Below, piece after piece: positions 1 through 11,902 of a stretch of 64,000 bases of DNA. Origin of the DNA: Jacaranda mimosifolia (Eukaryota; Streptophyta; Magnoliopsida; Lamiales; Bignoniaceae); NCBI GenBank assembly GCA_018894105.1, contig CM032128.1, forward strand, positions 31,953,299-32,017,298, written 5' to 3'. A model generated the notes under the pieces. It was given only the letters and a program-made list of their open reading frames with translations. It was not told the origin of the DNA and ran no database searches. How positions within the stretch are numbered: the first letter of the stretch is position 1; every line of letters starts with the position of its first letter. The translations under genes and the position numbers were made by a program.

Positions 1-214
1 TATGCCCTTAGTATATCAGCCGTTGGATCTTTTTATTTAAATGAACAGTCCACATTTAATAGTACTTAATATTTATAAAAAAATATATAAAAAATTATTT
101 ATACATATATATACAACATATTATATATATTGTAATATATTTATCAATATTATATAATATATATTAAAAATAATATAGTATTACATTATAGTATATATCT
201 ATATATATATGTAT

Positions 215-480
215 AGGAGGTTGCCATGGTTGCCTTACTGGCCGATCTGGCCAGATCCGGCCAGCGGCCGCAGTGCCGTCATGTATTAAAATAAATAAAT
301 AAATAAAAGATTGGCTTCAAGCTGCCATGGCAGCCAGTTGCGTGGGGGAAGGAGGGATGATGGCGTGCCAACTAGATCGGGCCAGTGGCCGCTGGCAGCC
401 ATTGTGTGTAGATAAAAAATAAAAAATAAAAACTTGGCTGCCATGGCAGCCGATTCCTAGGGTTGGGGGTGGGGGTGGGG
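215..480. repeat. GC-rich palindromic repeat module in AT-rich DNA
   Basis: This is a GC-rich island in otherwise extremely AT-rich sequence. It contains the palindrome GCTGCCATGGCAGC at 321-334, the longer GGCTGCCATGGCAGCC at 436-451, and a degenerate version near 220. Between them are GGCCAG/CTGGCC-rich stretches and short (AATA)n runs. The arrangement looks like a module repeated about every 110 bases. I do not recognise the family, and there is no open reading frame. The flanks (1-214 and 481-1094) are AT-rich low-complexity DNA with many TATATA runs and no gene. Confidence 0.5.
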
Positions 481-1094
481 TGGAAGTGTTATATATATTA
501 TATATATGTATGAATACATATATGTTATAAATATAAATAATTATATATATTTTTTTATAAATATGTGTATAATATATACATATATTATAATATTTATAAT
601 ATAAATATGTATATAATTTTTGGGCTAAATATTATATAGTATTTGATTTATATAAATATGTTATATATTTTATAAACATTAAATTATTTAGTTTTGACAA
701 CTATATATATGTATGTATGTATATGTATATATATGTTATAAATAATTTTATATACATATATGTATTTATATAATTTTTTATATGTGTATAATTTTATAAA
801 TAATAAATAGTATTTAATTTATATAAATATCTTATGTATTTTATAAATATAAAATTATTTAATTTAGATTAAATAAAAGAAAAAATAAAAACATAAGGAT
901 ATAAAGTAATTTTATATATATATATGAGGGTATTTTCCTCCTTTCAATAGAAAATTCAACTCAAATAGACGAAAGGGGCTAGTGATCCAAAATTTAAAAA
1001 CATAAGGGGGCGTTTCACCCTCTTTTTTTTCCACAAGAGGGTAAACCGCCTATTTTATATGGCACAGGGGCGTCAAAAGATTTTTGCCCAAAAA

Positions 1095-1890
1095 TTATGT
1101 ATACGGGAGCTGCAAGTGTGATTTCTAATATATTAAATATCAAATATTTTCCACCTCATATTTATTTAACTAGAATAGCAACAATTTTGTCCATCATTAA
1201 AATTTTACACAATTAAAAATTTATTGCATATTATTCTGAAACGTGAATATAAAATAAATCCAACTCTTTCGGTGAAGGTTGGTTTCAATCGATGAAGGGG
1301 GTCATACTTTAGTCCTCTTGGTATGGCTTAACTCTTCATTTGAATGAGGTTTCTATCAATAGAATGAATTATACTCTAGTCTTCTTGGTATGTTCGATTG
1401 ACAGAAAGAGTCATCATATGATTGACTAAAGTTGAATATAACAACAATACCTTCCAAAAATTTCTTACATATATCTAATGTAAAAAACATCAACATGTAA
1501 GTATCATACCACATTAGTAATAGATCTAAATAGTATTGATATAACATGATTATATTATTTAGCATTTTTGCTTGAGTACATATAAGAATTTCTCGAAACT
1601 ATCCTTGTAGGAAAAGAAATACTCATAACCAACTTCAAACAACATCATCATATTTAGGTTTTTACTTGAAATGATTATGTCCATTCATTTCTATAGTTTT
1701 ATTTTGATATTTTAATATTGTTAGTTATCGTTGTTTTTAAGGAAATGATTGGTTGTATATAATTCATTGTATTTAAATTTCAAACTTAATTATAAAATAT
1801 AAACAATTACACAAATAAATTAGATAGTGAAAAAAGATTTATTATATAAGTAGATTAACATCAACGTGCATTGGACTCAAATTAATTACG
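1095..1890. repeat. Copy A (truncated) of a ~1.5 kb dispersed/tandem repeat
   Basis: This stretch matches 3055-3296 plus 4469-5010, and also 5745-6540. Shared landmarks are the phrase around AGAATAGCAACAA, GAAACGTGAATATAAAATA, AGTCATCATATGA and TAGATTAACATC. Copy A lacks the right-hand part seen in copies B and C; it stops near 1890, where an LTR-like sequence begins. It is non-coding in all frames beyond short chance ORFs. The family is not recognised. Confidence 0.7.
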
Positions 1891-1924
1891 TAATTGTCCT
1901 TCAATTCTCTTAATAATTTAAAAA

Positions 1925-2660
1925 GGTAATGTGATATGTATGATAACAATGAAAAGTATAGATAATAGACTAACATGCCCAATGGGCCTATAACCTATCC
2001 AAGCTATAAGGACAAAAGCCCAAAAACATGCCCAACTTATGAAGCCCAATGCCAAATTGACCACATAAGTCGAGCTTTCCGACCTTAAAGGTCGATATGA
2101 GCGAAACGTGAGCATTAATGATGGACAATGGCAGCTCATGCCACCCATCGCGTTCGCATTAAATGCGCCTCAACCACTAGCCTATCCACATTTAATGGCT
2201 TGACGGTGCATCACCTCCACATTAATGGCTATATGGATCCCCTCTCCGGCCAATCTTTCATGTGCAAGGCTCAAGCACAAGTCGAAAAGATCAAAGATGC
2301 CCCTAATCAAGGGAACAGTACCTGAGATGTGTCAAGGAGATATCCGTCTTTTTATTCCTAAATGAACGCTATAAATACCTCATATTTCAAAAATAAGGGT
2401 AAGCCTTCATACTCACTTTGAACTGTTACTCTGTCCAAACAATCTCAAGTCGATTTACTGATTTAATCATCGAAGGGCCTTAGCTGAGGGCCCTCTTAGC
2501 TAGGCTAACGTTTGCTCCGTGGCTGCAGGTTCCACCCTATGTCCACAAACACATCTTTTTGGTTAAGCAACTCCTTCAGGTCGAGATTCGGGAATCCATT
2601 GTACTAAAATTAACCTCATCAATGGATATCTTAGGCAGTGGTGATACCAAACTTTGTATT
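1925..2660 (+). mobile_element. LTR-like fragment (Ty3/Gypsy-type, tentative)
   Basis: This is a higher-GC block with the layout of a plant LTR read on the plus strand. A TATA box (CTATAAATACC, about 2370) is followed by a leader and a segment resembling Gypsy R/U5 sequence (TTTACTGATTTAATCATCG, then GGGCCTTAGCTGAGGGCCC). No internal retrotransposon coding region is attached. I could not fix the TG/CA ends or a target duplication, so it may be a solo LTR or a fragment. Alternatively it is the leftover promoter of an unrelated gene. It sits exactly where repeat copy A breaks off. Confidence 0.4.
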
Positions 2661-2725
2661 CTAAATTTAGCATTACAACCACATTTAAACGTTCTACTTA
2701 ACAAGATCTTGACTGTAAATATAAA

Positions 2726-2793
2726 AAATGTTACTAAAAATATTATTTTTTTATTACTACATTTACAATAAAATAATATTTTTAGTAACATTT
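2726..2793. repeat. Perfect 24-bp inverted repeat (hairpin)
   Basis: The arms at 2726-2749 and 2770-2793 are exact reverse complements, beginning AAATGTTACTAAAAATATTA, with a 20-base loop. The transcript of either strand would fold into a long AT-rich stem. It lies at the left edge of repeat copy B, so it may be a small foldback element or the remains of an inverted terminal structure. Confidence 0.75.
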
Positions 2794-5392
2794 AAAAATA
2801 ATAATATTTTTTTATAATTGTTGGGATAATATTACAGATATTTACAAGCTATGTTTCGGATTATTTTGATCATAATTAAATCTAAATTTAAGACACGGTT
2901 ATTAGAAAAAATACTTATTGAGAATTGATTTGCATTAAAGTTAGAAATATATTTTTCATTCTTTCATCGTTCTTTTCTTTGTTAAGTCAATATCTATTTA
3001 TATAATTTGATAATGGACTACAATTTATATATCGGTAAATATGTTTTTTTTAATAAAAAATTATGTGTATAGAAACTGTAGGCATGATTGTTAATATATA
3101 TAATATCAAATATTTTTCATCTCATATTTATTTAACCAGAATAGCAACAACTCTGACCGTCATTAAAGTTATTCGCAATTAAAAAGTTGTTGCTTGTCAT
3201 TTTGAAATGTGAATATAAAATAGGTAAGTAGAGCTGGAAATCAAACTCTTCCTTTGGAGGTTAGCTTGGATCAATGAAGCGGATCTTATTTTGATCTAAG
3301 GGTGTCAAAACTCACCCCAATCCAACAATCGATCATGACTCATATGGAAAAAGGAGAAAAAAAATAATCAAGTTTGAATTTGATGTTTTTGAGTTTTGGT
3401 CAAATTGGGTCAGACCCGAAATTGATTGAAAAAAAAAAAAGAAACGGGTTGATTTTGGGTCAACCCATTTAACTTGAAAACAACAAACAGGTAATCTAAT
3501 AACCCAATGAACCTGACTCAACCCAACCCAATTCAACCCACCTGAAAATAATTGGGATAATATATAAAGCATCTAGTCCTTTTTAGGTATGTTTTATTTT
3601 TCTACGGTGTCTTCATTATTATTCTTTAAACTTCAATATTGTTAAGTTAATTTTCTTCTCTCTTCTCTTATATTTTTCTCTCCAATTATTTACTCTTTTT
3701 TTTTTTTTTTCACTTTCCTTCTATTTTATTTTTTCTTTTATACAAATTAAATAAATATATTAAAAATGTTAAAGATTATAGTAACATATAAGAAAATAAA
3801 TGAATGCTCTATTAATTTTATACTAAAAAATTTTAGCATGGGATCGAGTATACCAAAATTGTTAATTATAAAATAAAAGTTTCATCCTCAAAATCAAATC
3901 CAATTATCCAAACGAACCAAACTTCTCAGGCAAAGAATAATCTATTCTCTCTCTCTCTAAACAAAACTTTGACCGCCACCACCAGTACCAATCTGTCATC
4001 GCTATTGTTATAACCACATCGCCACCCAACACCATCATTGTGCCTCTTATTGAGTGATCCCAGTCCTTTATCATTTGATGTTGATAGTGCTTAATTAATT
4101 AATTTTAATATTAATTTGAACATTGATTGCATCTAATGATTGATTGATATTAGTTGAAATTTTGAAATTGAATACTCAGTTTAATGTAAGTTTAAAACAT
4201 GCATATTGGAGTTTGTAAATATAAAAACTAAAATATATAGACCGGGTTGGGTCAAGTTTATCAAATTGGGTTAGGTTTATCAGGTTATCGGGTGACCTGA
4301 TTAAAAATCATGTCAACAGAACATGATTCGATTATTTGTTGGTCATGTTAGAGTTCAGCCTTTTGGATTTAACATTGGGTTACATTGAGTTTGGGTTTGT
4401 AATTTTATATTATACCCCTATCTCAATCTAATTCGAACCCACTCAACCAACCTGAATTAACATCCCTATTGGTATAGGCCAACTCTTTCTTTGAATGATG
4501 ATTTCGGTCAATAAAATAGATTGTACTCTAGTCTTCTTGGTACATTCGATTGAAATAAAGAGTCATCATATGAGTGATCAGAGTTGAGTATAACAACAAC
4601 ACTTTCTGAAAAACTCTTACATGCATCTAATATGGAAAAAAAAATCAAACTATAAGTATCACACCATATTAGTAATAGATCTATAGATACTGATATAACA
4701 TGATTTTATTATTTAATATTTTTGATTGAATATACGTAAGAATTTCTCGAAACAATCCGTGTAGGAAAAAAATTACTCATAACCAACTCTAAATAACAAT
4801 ATAATATTTAGGTTTTTACTTAAAATGATTATGTCCATTCATTTCTATAGTTTTATTTTGCTATTTTATTGTTGTTAGTTATCGTTGTTTTAAGGAAATG
4901 ATAAATTTTATATAATTCATTTTATTTAAATTTCAAACTTATAAAATATAAATAATTACACAAGTAAATTAGATACTAAAAAAAGATTTATTATATAAAT
5001 AGATTAACATCCATGTGCATTGAACTTAAATTTAAAAAATATATATATATCTTAACTTTTGAGTTTCAATCTTACTACTTGGACAATCACTTTTGCCGGT
5101 TATTTTCTTTTCTTTTTAATATATATAAGAATATCATATAAAAATTCGATGTGATAATTGGCTAATAGCAATAGTTTATTTGATAGGAGAAAATTCTTCC
5201 ACTATGCAAGTGAGCTTGGGCTGGTTCAGTTTGGACTAAAAAATTTCAAGCCCATGACTTCTGTCACTAGCCTCATGATTATAAAATCAAGTCCAATGGC
5301 CAATGGCCAATGGCTCAGGTTGGAGTTGGGTTATGGTAGCCCACGGGCTTTATTGGCATTTTTACTTTTTGAAAGATACAAAAGAATATTAT
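2763..5392. repeat. Copy B of ~1.5 kb tandem repeat (interrupted)
   Basis: Read without the insertion at 3297-4468, this aligns from end to end with copy C (5393-6925). Both begin with an AATAATATTTxTA-type tract and GATATTTACAAGC. Both pass through GAATAGCAACAAC and AGATTAACATCCA, and end with CCCAxGGGCTTTATTGGCATTTT and a GAAAGATAC tail. Many point differences and small indels show an old duplication. A 5158-5397 open frame lies inside it but has no counterpart kept open in copy C, so I do not call it a gene. Confidence 0.75.
3297..4468. mobile_element. Insertion inside repeat copy B, TIR-like ends
   Basis: Copies A and C run continuously across this point, whereas copy B is split here, so about 1.17 kb was inserted. 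The ends are weakly inverted: AAGGGTGTCAA on the left, and TTAACATCCCT on the right (reverse complement AGGGATGTTAA). Near both ends are GGGT/ACCC-rich tracts such as GGGTTGGGTCAAG, typical of small non-autonomous hAT-like elements. A target duplication is not clear. Inside, 3555-3870 resembles a decayed Helitron end (GCATGGGATCGAGTATACC). No transposase frame is present. Confidence 0.5.
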
Positions 5393-6925
5393 TGTAAAAA
5401 TAATATTTCTAATAATTTTTTGGATAATGTTTCAGATATTTACAAGCAATGTTTATACATTGGATTATTTTGATCATCGTTTAAATCTAAATTTAAGACA
5501 TGATTATTAGAAAAAATAATTATTGAGAATTTATTTGTAGTAAATTTAAAAATATATTTTTTTTCGTTCTTTTCAATTAATTAACATTATTTTAACATAT
5601 CAATATCTTGACCCATACAATTTACATAACTTTTTATTGAATTTTTTGGTTATTGTTGTTCTTTTTCTGTTAAGTCAATATGTATTTATACGATTTGACA
5701 ACGAACTATAATTTATATATTTTTAAACATGTTGTTCCTTTTTTGTAGAAAAAATTATGCATATAGAAACTACAAGCGTGATTGCTAATATATTAAATAT
5801 CGAATATTTTTCATTTTGTATTTATTTAACCAGAATAGCAACAACTTTGATCATCATTAAAAAATTTCACAATTAAAAAAATTGTTGCTAATTATTTTGA
5901 AACGTGAATGTAAAATAGGTAAGTAGAATTGGAAATCCAACTCTTCCTTTGAAGTTTAGCTAAGATCAATGCAGCGGATCTTACTTTAGTTGTCTTGGCA
6001 TAGGGCAACTCATCATTTGAATGGTGGTTTATTTCAATAAAATGGATTACACTCGAGTCTTCTTGTTACATTCAATTGAAAGAAAAAGTCATTATATGAG
6101 TGATCAGAGTTGAGTATAATAATAATATGTTTTGAAAAACTCTTACATACATTTAATGTGAAAAAAAATCAAACTGTAAGTATCGCACAATATTAGTAAT
6201 AAATCTGTAGATACAAACATGATTTCATTATTTAATCTTTTTGATCGAGTACGCGTAAGAATTTCTCGAAATTGTCATTGAGGGAAAAAAATTACTCATA
6301 ATCAACTCCAAATAACAATATAATATTAAGGTTTTTATTTAAAATGATTATGTCCATTCATTTACATAGTTTTGTTTTGCTATTTATATATTGTTAGTTA
6401 TCGTTGTTTTAAGGAAATGATTAACTGGATATAATTCATTATATTTAAATTTCAAACTTACAAAATATAAGTAATTACACAAATAAATTAGATACTAAAA
6501 AAAGATTTATTATATAAGTAGATTAACATCCACGTGCATTGTACTTAAATTTAGAAGAAGAAAGAAATCTTAACTTTTGAGTTTCAATCTTTCTACTTGG
6601 ACAATAACTTTTGCCGGTTATTTTCTTTTCTTTTTAACATATATGAGAATATCATATAAAAATTCAATGTGATAATTGGCTAATAGCAATAGTTTATTTG
6701 ATAGGAATCATGAAAATTCTTCCACCATGCAAGTGGGCTTGGGCTGGTTCAGTCTGGACTTAAAAATTTCAAGCCCAGGCCTCCTGTGGGTCCCGTCATT
6801 AGGCTAATGATTATAAAATCAAGTCCAATGGTCAGGGGATCAGGTTGGAATTGGGCTATGATAGCCCATGGGCTTTATTGGCATTTTAACTTTTTGAAAG
6901 ATACTAAAGAATATCTAAATAGAGA
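5393..6925. repeat. Copy C of ~1.5 kb tandem repeat
   Basis: This is an uninterrupted copy lying directly after copy B, head to tail, and so the best reference for the unit. It is non-coding. Its last third contains GGGCTTGGGCTGGTTCAG and CAAGCCCAGGCC, a GGGC-rich patch in AT-rich DNA that is also present in B. I do not recognise the family. Confidence 0.75.
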
Positions 6926-8710
6926 GTAACATATTTCAATAATTCAATATATAGGAAATAAAAACCCATAATAACAAAATATTGCCATCTCATAAGATGG
7001 TTGATATTTAAGGTGGCCCTTATTTTATTTATTTTTTATGAAAGAAAAAGATTAAAATTATTAGAAAATTGAACCTTTGAGTTATATTTTCCATTATTTT
7101 ATTCTTCTATGTTCATATCAGACATCATAATTTACAATTAGTCATCATTGATTGTCATCGTCAATAAATTCTTTCATCACATCTCTTGTGTCATTGTTAT
7201 TTATGAATTTTACGTTACAGATACACGATAAGTAAACCATATTATGGTATTCAACTTTCTCTCTTCTCAAATTTTATTTTTACCTATAAAAGTTCTCTCA
7301 AGTTTTGATGTTCACAAATCTTCAACGAGACTCGACCCAATTAAAAAGATATCTCTCAAGACTCACATCAATATAAAATAAAATATTTATACTCAAAATA
7401 GAGGATTGGAGCTGCTAAGATAAACATTTAGTGTTTTTTTCTCTAAGATACATCGATGTTGAAAATCTATTTTTTTCTTATCATATCATCTGTCTTTTCC
7501 TTTACCTGTTTAAGTAAAATGATGTTGTCTTTAGTAAAAAATTCTTACTATGAAAGAGATTATCATATTTAGTTTCAATCATTTAAGAAAATACGAGATC
7601 TAGAAATTTACTTTTCATGATTGTATAGATGAATTTTTGTTGGAATCCTTCCCCCTTTTTTTTTAAATTCTAAGGAAAAGATCAATTTGGTTTGTTCCAA
7701 GGAGTAAAGGTCAGATTTCAATGGAAGTTTGAATGTCTAAAGCATTTCAGTTGGTGGGAGTTCAAATGGCAAATTATGTGAAGGAAAAACAATTGTCATT
7801 CATCAGTATTGAATGATTGTGGTCACTCGTGATCAAATAATCATAGTGTGATCATTGGATTGTGATGGTTTGACTTGAGAAATAGCACTAGTTTTAGTTC
7901 CTAAGCAATCTATTTCCTCCAAATTTCAATTTTTAATTTAATAATTATTGATATTGATTTTTTTTAGAAAAAAAGTGCATTAAAAAATAGCTAAAATTTA
8001 TTTGCCAAGACCAGCATGTAATCTATAACTAGTTTGAGATGAGAGAGTACTAATTCAGGAACAAGAAACACAAAAAAGACATTGTCTAGATTTGAAACAA
8101 CCCAGAATTTTAGCCAGTTCAAAGCGGTAAATGATTGAATCATACAAAATTTTGACCTTTTGGAATTGTACTTGTAGCTCAATAGGGAAGATGTGTGCAA
8201 ACGAGATATTCAGCCATAAAAAGAAAAAAATTGAACAAAAAAACTCTCAAATGTAGAATAAACATATAAATGTGAGAATGATCTTTGATATACTGTTGCA
8301 GTATTTAGTTTCTTTTACGCACATTCTTCCACTCCATTATACTTATGCAGCTATACCAATTAGTAAACGCAACAATACAACTAATAGATAAAAAAAAATT
8401 AAGAACTCAAGAAAGTAATATCAGAAATTGCTAAATTCATTAAAAGGGTCACTTAAGATGAGGGGATTCTTTTCTTTCAAGCATGAATCGTCCCTCAAGC
8501 CATGGTTTTGTTTTGTCTCGCCAGAATCTAGAACAACAAGAAGGCTTCAAAACTAGTAATCTAGAACCACAAATTTGTACCATATGTACCACCCTCAAGC
8601 TTAAACAAGCAACATATGTACAAAAACAATTGAAACCAACTCGATCGATGTCTAAGGAATTAGGTGCAAGGGCTTGACAAGAACCAGATTGAGCTTACCA
8701 CTAAGAAGAA
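6926..8710. other. AT-rich spacer, no gene seen
   Basis: No convincing exon, RNA gene or element end is visible. The last few hundred bases (about 8440-8710) lie just past the WRKY stop codon and probably include its 3' untranslated region. Confidence 0.5.
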
Positions 8711-10470
8711 TCATGTGTTAGCTGATTGTGAAGGTACTCTTGGGTGGTTATGTTCACCTTCGTAAGTGACAATTAGCATTGAAGGATCTTCCAGGCACCT
8801 CTCCACATGTTTCCTAGCCGGACAGCCTCTCATGCTGCTACATTTATAGTATCCCCTACACCAAATCCGACGAGATCAGGATAGAAATAAATTTGAAAAA
8901 CCATTTATTTCAAATAACAAAAACGTGGTACTAAAACCACAGTGCAATTTCAGATAGTAGAAAACTTGTTAGCATGGACTATTTTGTTCATCTTCAGTGC
9001 CAGAGATTGACAGGACTTGCAAATAACAAAAACAATCTAGAACAAGAATGTTACTTCCACTATCAGGAGAATATAAATGGAGGCCAGTAGATGCTAACTA
9101 ATAACACTAGATTCATATTGAAAATTCCATCACAACCATTCCCAACCAAAATCCTTTTCTTCTTATCATTGAATATGCAAGAAAGATAAGGGGAAAAGGC
9201 TACAAGTAGCATTAAACTCGTTACTGTGATTCTCCACATTTTCAAGAAGATGACATGATATCAAAATAGAGCACATAAACCAAGCAATGAAACCATGCAC
9301 CAATGTGAAACAGAACAAAGAGAATGGATTAAGATAGCTGGTCTCAGAAAGAGCAATTTTTTGGCAATTTGAAAGATTGAATCGAGACATTCCATTAAAA
9401 CAACAATTAGTGGAACTATCTTGAGCAAATCAGTCGCAGTGAGAATGTAACAGTTGCAGAGGGTCGGGCAGCAAAGCATACCTTGGGTGAGGAGAACCTT
9501 TGATTGGCTTCTGACCATATTTCCTCCAAGAGTACTCATCAGGAGGGATATCAGCTAACTTGTTACTTATAGCAGGTACTTTGATGGACCTTTTTACCCT
9601 GTGCTTCCTGTAAACAAAGAACAAAAATTTAAGGGAGAAACGGAACAATTCTGAGGCGACAATTACCATATCATGTGACATAGAAGGAGAAGAGTCAAGC
9701 TAAAACAAACACCTCTTCTTAGAGCAATGGCATCGGCTGCTGCTGCCACATTTCACGCTTCCGTCCTCTCCCCTCCCAGAGCATCTTCTCTTATGGTGAT
9801 AGGAGCTTTGATCTGCCGAACCAATTATATGGAAGGCACTTCCATCCATATTAGCAACACTCCCATCTATACTCAATGAAGAGATAAAGGACCTAGTGGA
9901 CGACATAGTAGGCGTGCAAGTAGAGCTATCAAAATTCAGACTAATGCCACTATTACTGCGCTGATACATCAGTTCAGCCTGCTGTTTCAATTGTTGCTGC
10001 TGCTGAAGCTGAATCCTTTGCTGCTGGAGATAATGATAATTGGGCAATGGGGTTTGTTGGGAAAATTGGATAGGATTTTTTCCATGTGAACTCAATTCCA
10101 AAGAAGGATTTCCCAATGTGAGAGCACTCTTCAAGCTCGACCCGACTTCTTGAAATGGATTGTTCTCTACCGGATTGATTTGAAGAAGCCGACGAGGTTT
10201 GTGATTCTGATCATCTGTTCTACAGATTGGATTTTCCAAGTAAATATGTTGGGGGAAAGGAACTTCAATTTTCTTGAATTTTCTAACTCTAGCATGGCCA
10301 CAACTAGAATTAAGAAGAGAAACAACTTTATTGAACTTGTGCACAGCCTCCCCTGTTTGCTCTACTAAATTTCTATAACGATTCTGATCTTGGGGCTGCT
10401 GAGATAAGAGATTAATCACTCTATAGCAACTCTCAACAGCTGCACTATTTGCCTTCTCCACCTCCTCCAT
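8711..10470 (-). CDS. WRKY transcription factor, group IId
   Basis: Nuclear DNA-binding regulator expected to bind W-box (TTGAC) promoters. The coding exons are 9713-10470, 9482-9607 and 8711-8855, with GT-AG introns at 9608-9712 and 8856-9481; together they give 342 aa ending on TGA. In order: a C-motif-like calmodulin-binding region at residues about 40-63 ([13 protein letters not shown], then GHARVR); a Gln-rich stretch around 145-165; a Cys/His/basic plant zinc-cluster segment at about 228-260; and WRKYGQK at 280-286. The zinc finger is C300-x5-C306-x23-H330-x-H332. The second intron splits the Arg codon after KGSPHP, the R-type position normal for this group. Closest in type to Arabidopsis WRKY21/39/74 (from family knowledge). 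Oddity: group IId usually reads GHARFR, and here Phe is Val. The start was chosen as the first in-frame ATG, giving the family-typical MEEVEKAN opening. Confidence 0.93.
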
Positions 10471-11587
10471 ACTATTTCCTTTTCAACCCCAGAAACAACT
10501 GAGGAAAAATTACACAAAAAGAAACAAAACCCTAATTCCCAAAAGACCAAATTCCAATTGCAGCATTAGAGGAGAAAAGGGAGAAACCTCCAAACTACAT
10601 AAGTTCTCAACAGATCTTCAACAATCCATAAGAGGCAAAACTAATAAATCCAGAACCCCAAAACCCCATTTTTAGTCTCTTTACAGCAATTACGACATAT
10701 CCAAGCAAGAACTGGATTCATGGCTGGAGTAGGAGGGCATCTGAAAATCAATTAAAAAACAAGATTAAAGAACACATTATAACACCAAATGCCAAACAAT
10801 AGAGACCGAAAATTCAAGGCAGCAGAGAAGAATAGTAAAGGTCGAGAAAGAAAAAGTCAGAAAGAACGTGCCTTTATTTAGACTTTTGGAGGAAAATGCT
10901 GTGAAACCCTAGATTCTTTCAATCTCCATGAGAGAAAAAAAAAAGAAAAAATGGATTGAAAGGTGTGAAAGAGAAGGCTTACTAGACTAGGCAGTTGCCC
11001 TTTGCCAGGGAAATTTGAACAAATAAATGAAATTACAAATACAATCTTGACAAGATACATTATTACTCACACATTATTATTACAATATATATATGTGTGT
11101 GTGTGTGTGTATTTGAATAATGGCTAAGAACTTTCAAATTTTGCTATTATTTTGCATCTTTTCTCAATAAGAAATCGTCATAATTATGTCCCTTTTGAAT
11201 GAATGAGTGGTTTCCTATGTAACCATGTAGAATGCGTTATTCAAAAATGATATTTTTCAAAATTATTGTTTATAAATATAATAATTTTAGAATTTTTTAT
11301 TTAACATCATGATTTAAGTTTGAAATGTGATAACTATGTATGAGTCGGATTGCAATACTAAATTAATCTTTATCCAAAAATGAGCATGTGTTATTGTAAA
11401 ATATTTTAGAATGAAGCTAACGAATCAATAGTAATTCAAAACTTGTCGTAATATTCATCATATGTTCTTCCACCTTATTTCTTCATAAGTCTCGAAGGCT
11501 CGCCAATTTAAATTCTTTATTATATTTTCTTTAGTATCGAACACAATAATATATATTTATGGAAAACACCAAATAATTTATTGAAAT
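10471..11587. other. WRKY leader/promoter and AT-rich spacer
   Basis: Read on the minus strand, 10471 to about 10900 is probably 5' untranslated. It holds a telo-box-like AAACCCTAA (10527-10535) and a possible intron acceptor, TTGATTTTCAG, ending at about 10741. Just after that acceptor is a 16-codon upstream ORF (ATG at 10740, stop ending at 10690). A (TG)n run lies at about 11093-11112. Beyond that I see no gene. Confidence 0.45.
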
Positions 11588-11902
11588 TTTGAGCACTGGT
11601 TTCATTTTCAAAGGTTAATTGTCACATTTTCTACTATTTCAAAAAATGAAACACAACTTTTTACACATTTTCATCCAACATAGTTTTCATTTTTATTTTC
11701 AAAAATTATTCCCCAATAATTTATATATCTTATCTCTCTATTCAATTATTTTTATCTCTTTGTACCTACAACCTATTCAAACCAACATAATCCAACAATT
11801 CATCCAAATACAAACTCATTTTCAATTCATTTCCACTAACTTTTCAAAATTTAGAAATGATGGATATGAAAAATGAAAATAAAAATAAAACCAAACGGGC
11901 CC
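11588..11902 (-). mobile_element. PIF/Harbinger-like MITE
   Basis: The right end is CCAAACGGGCCC followed by TAA, the usual target of this superfamily. The left end (GAGCACTGGTTTCATTTTC) is degenerate. The interior resembles, in reverse orientation, the elements at 53698-53980 and 57602-57960; shared features are CAACATA, a TTTTTATTTTCA tract, and CATTTTCATCCAACATAG matching the reverse of a GTTGGGTTTGGTATG-type core. The open frame at 11619-11876 is a by-product of low AT-rich complexity and is not a gene. Confidence 0.5.

Noticed and set aside
2128..2325. 65-codon frame in the LTR-like block
   Set aside because: Sits in the presumed U3/R region; no gag-like or other motif.
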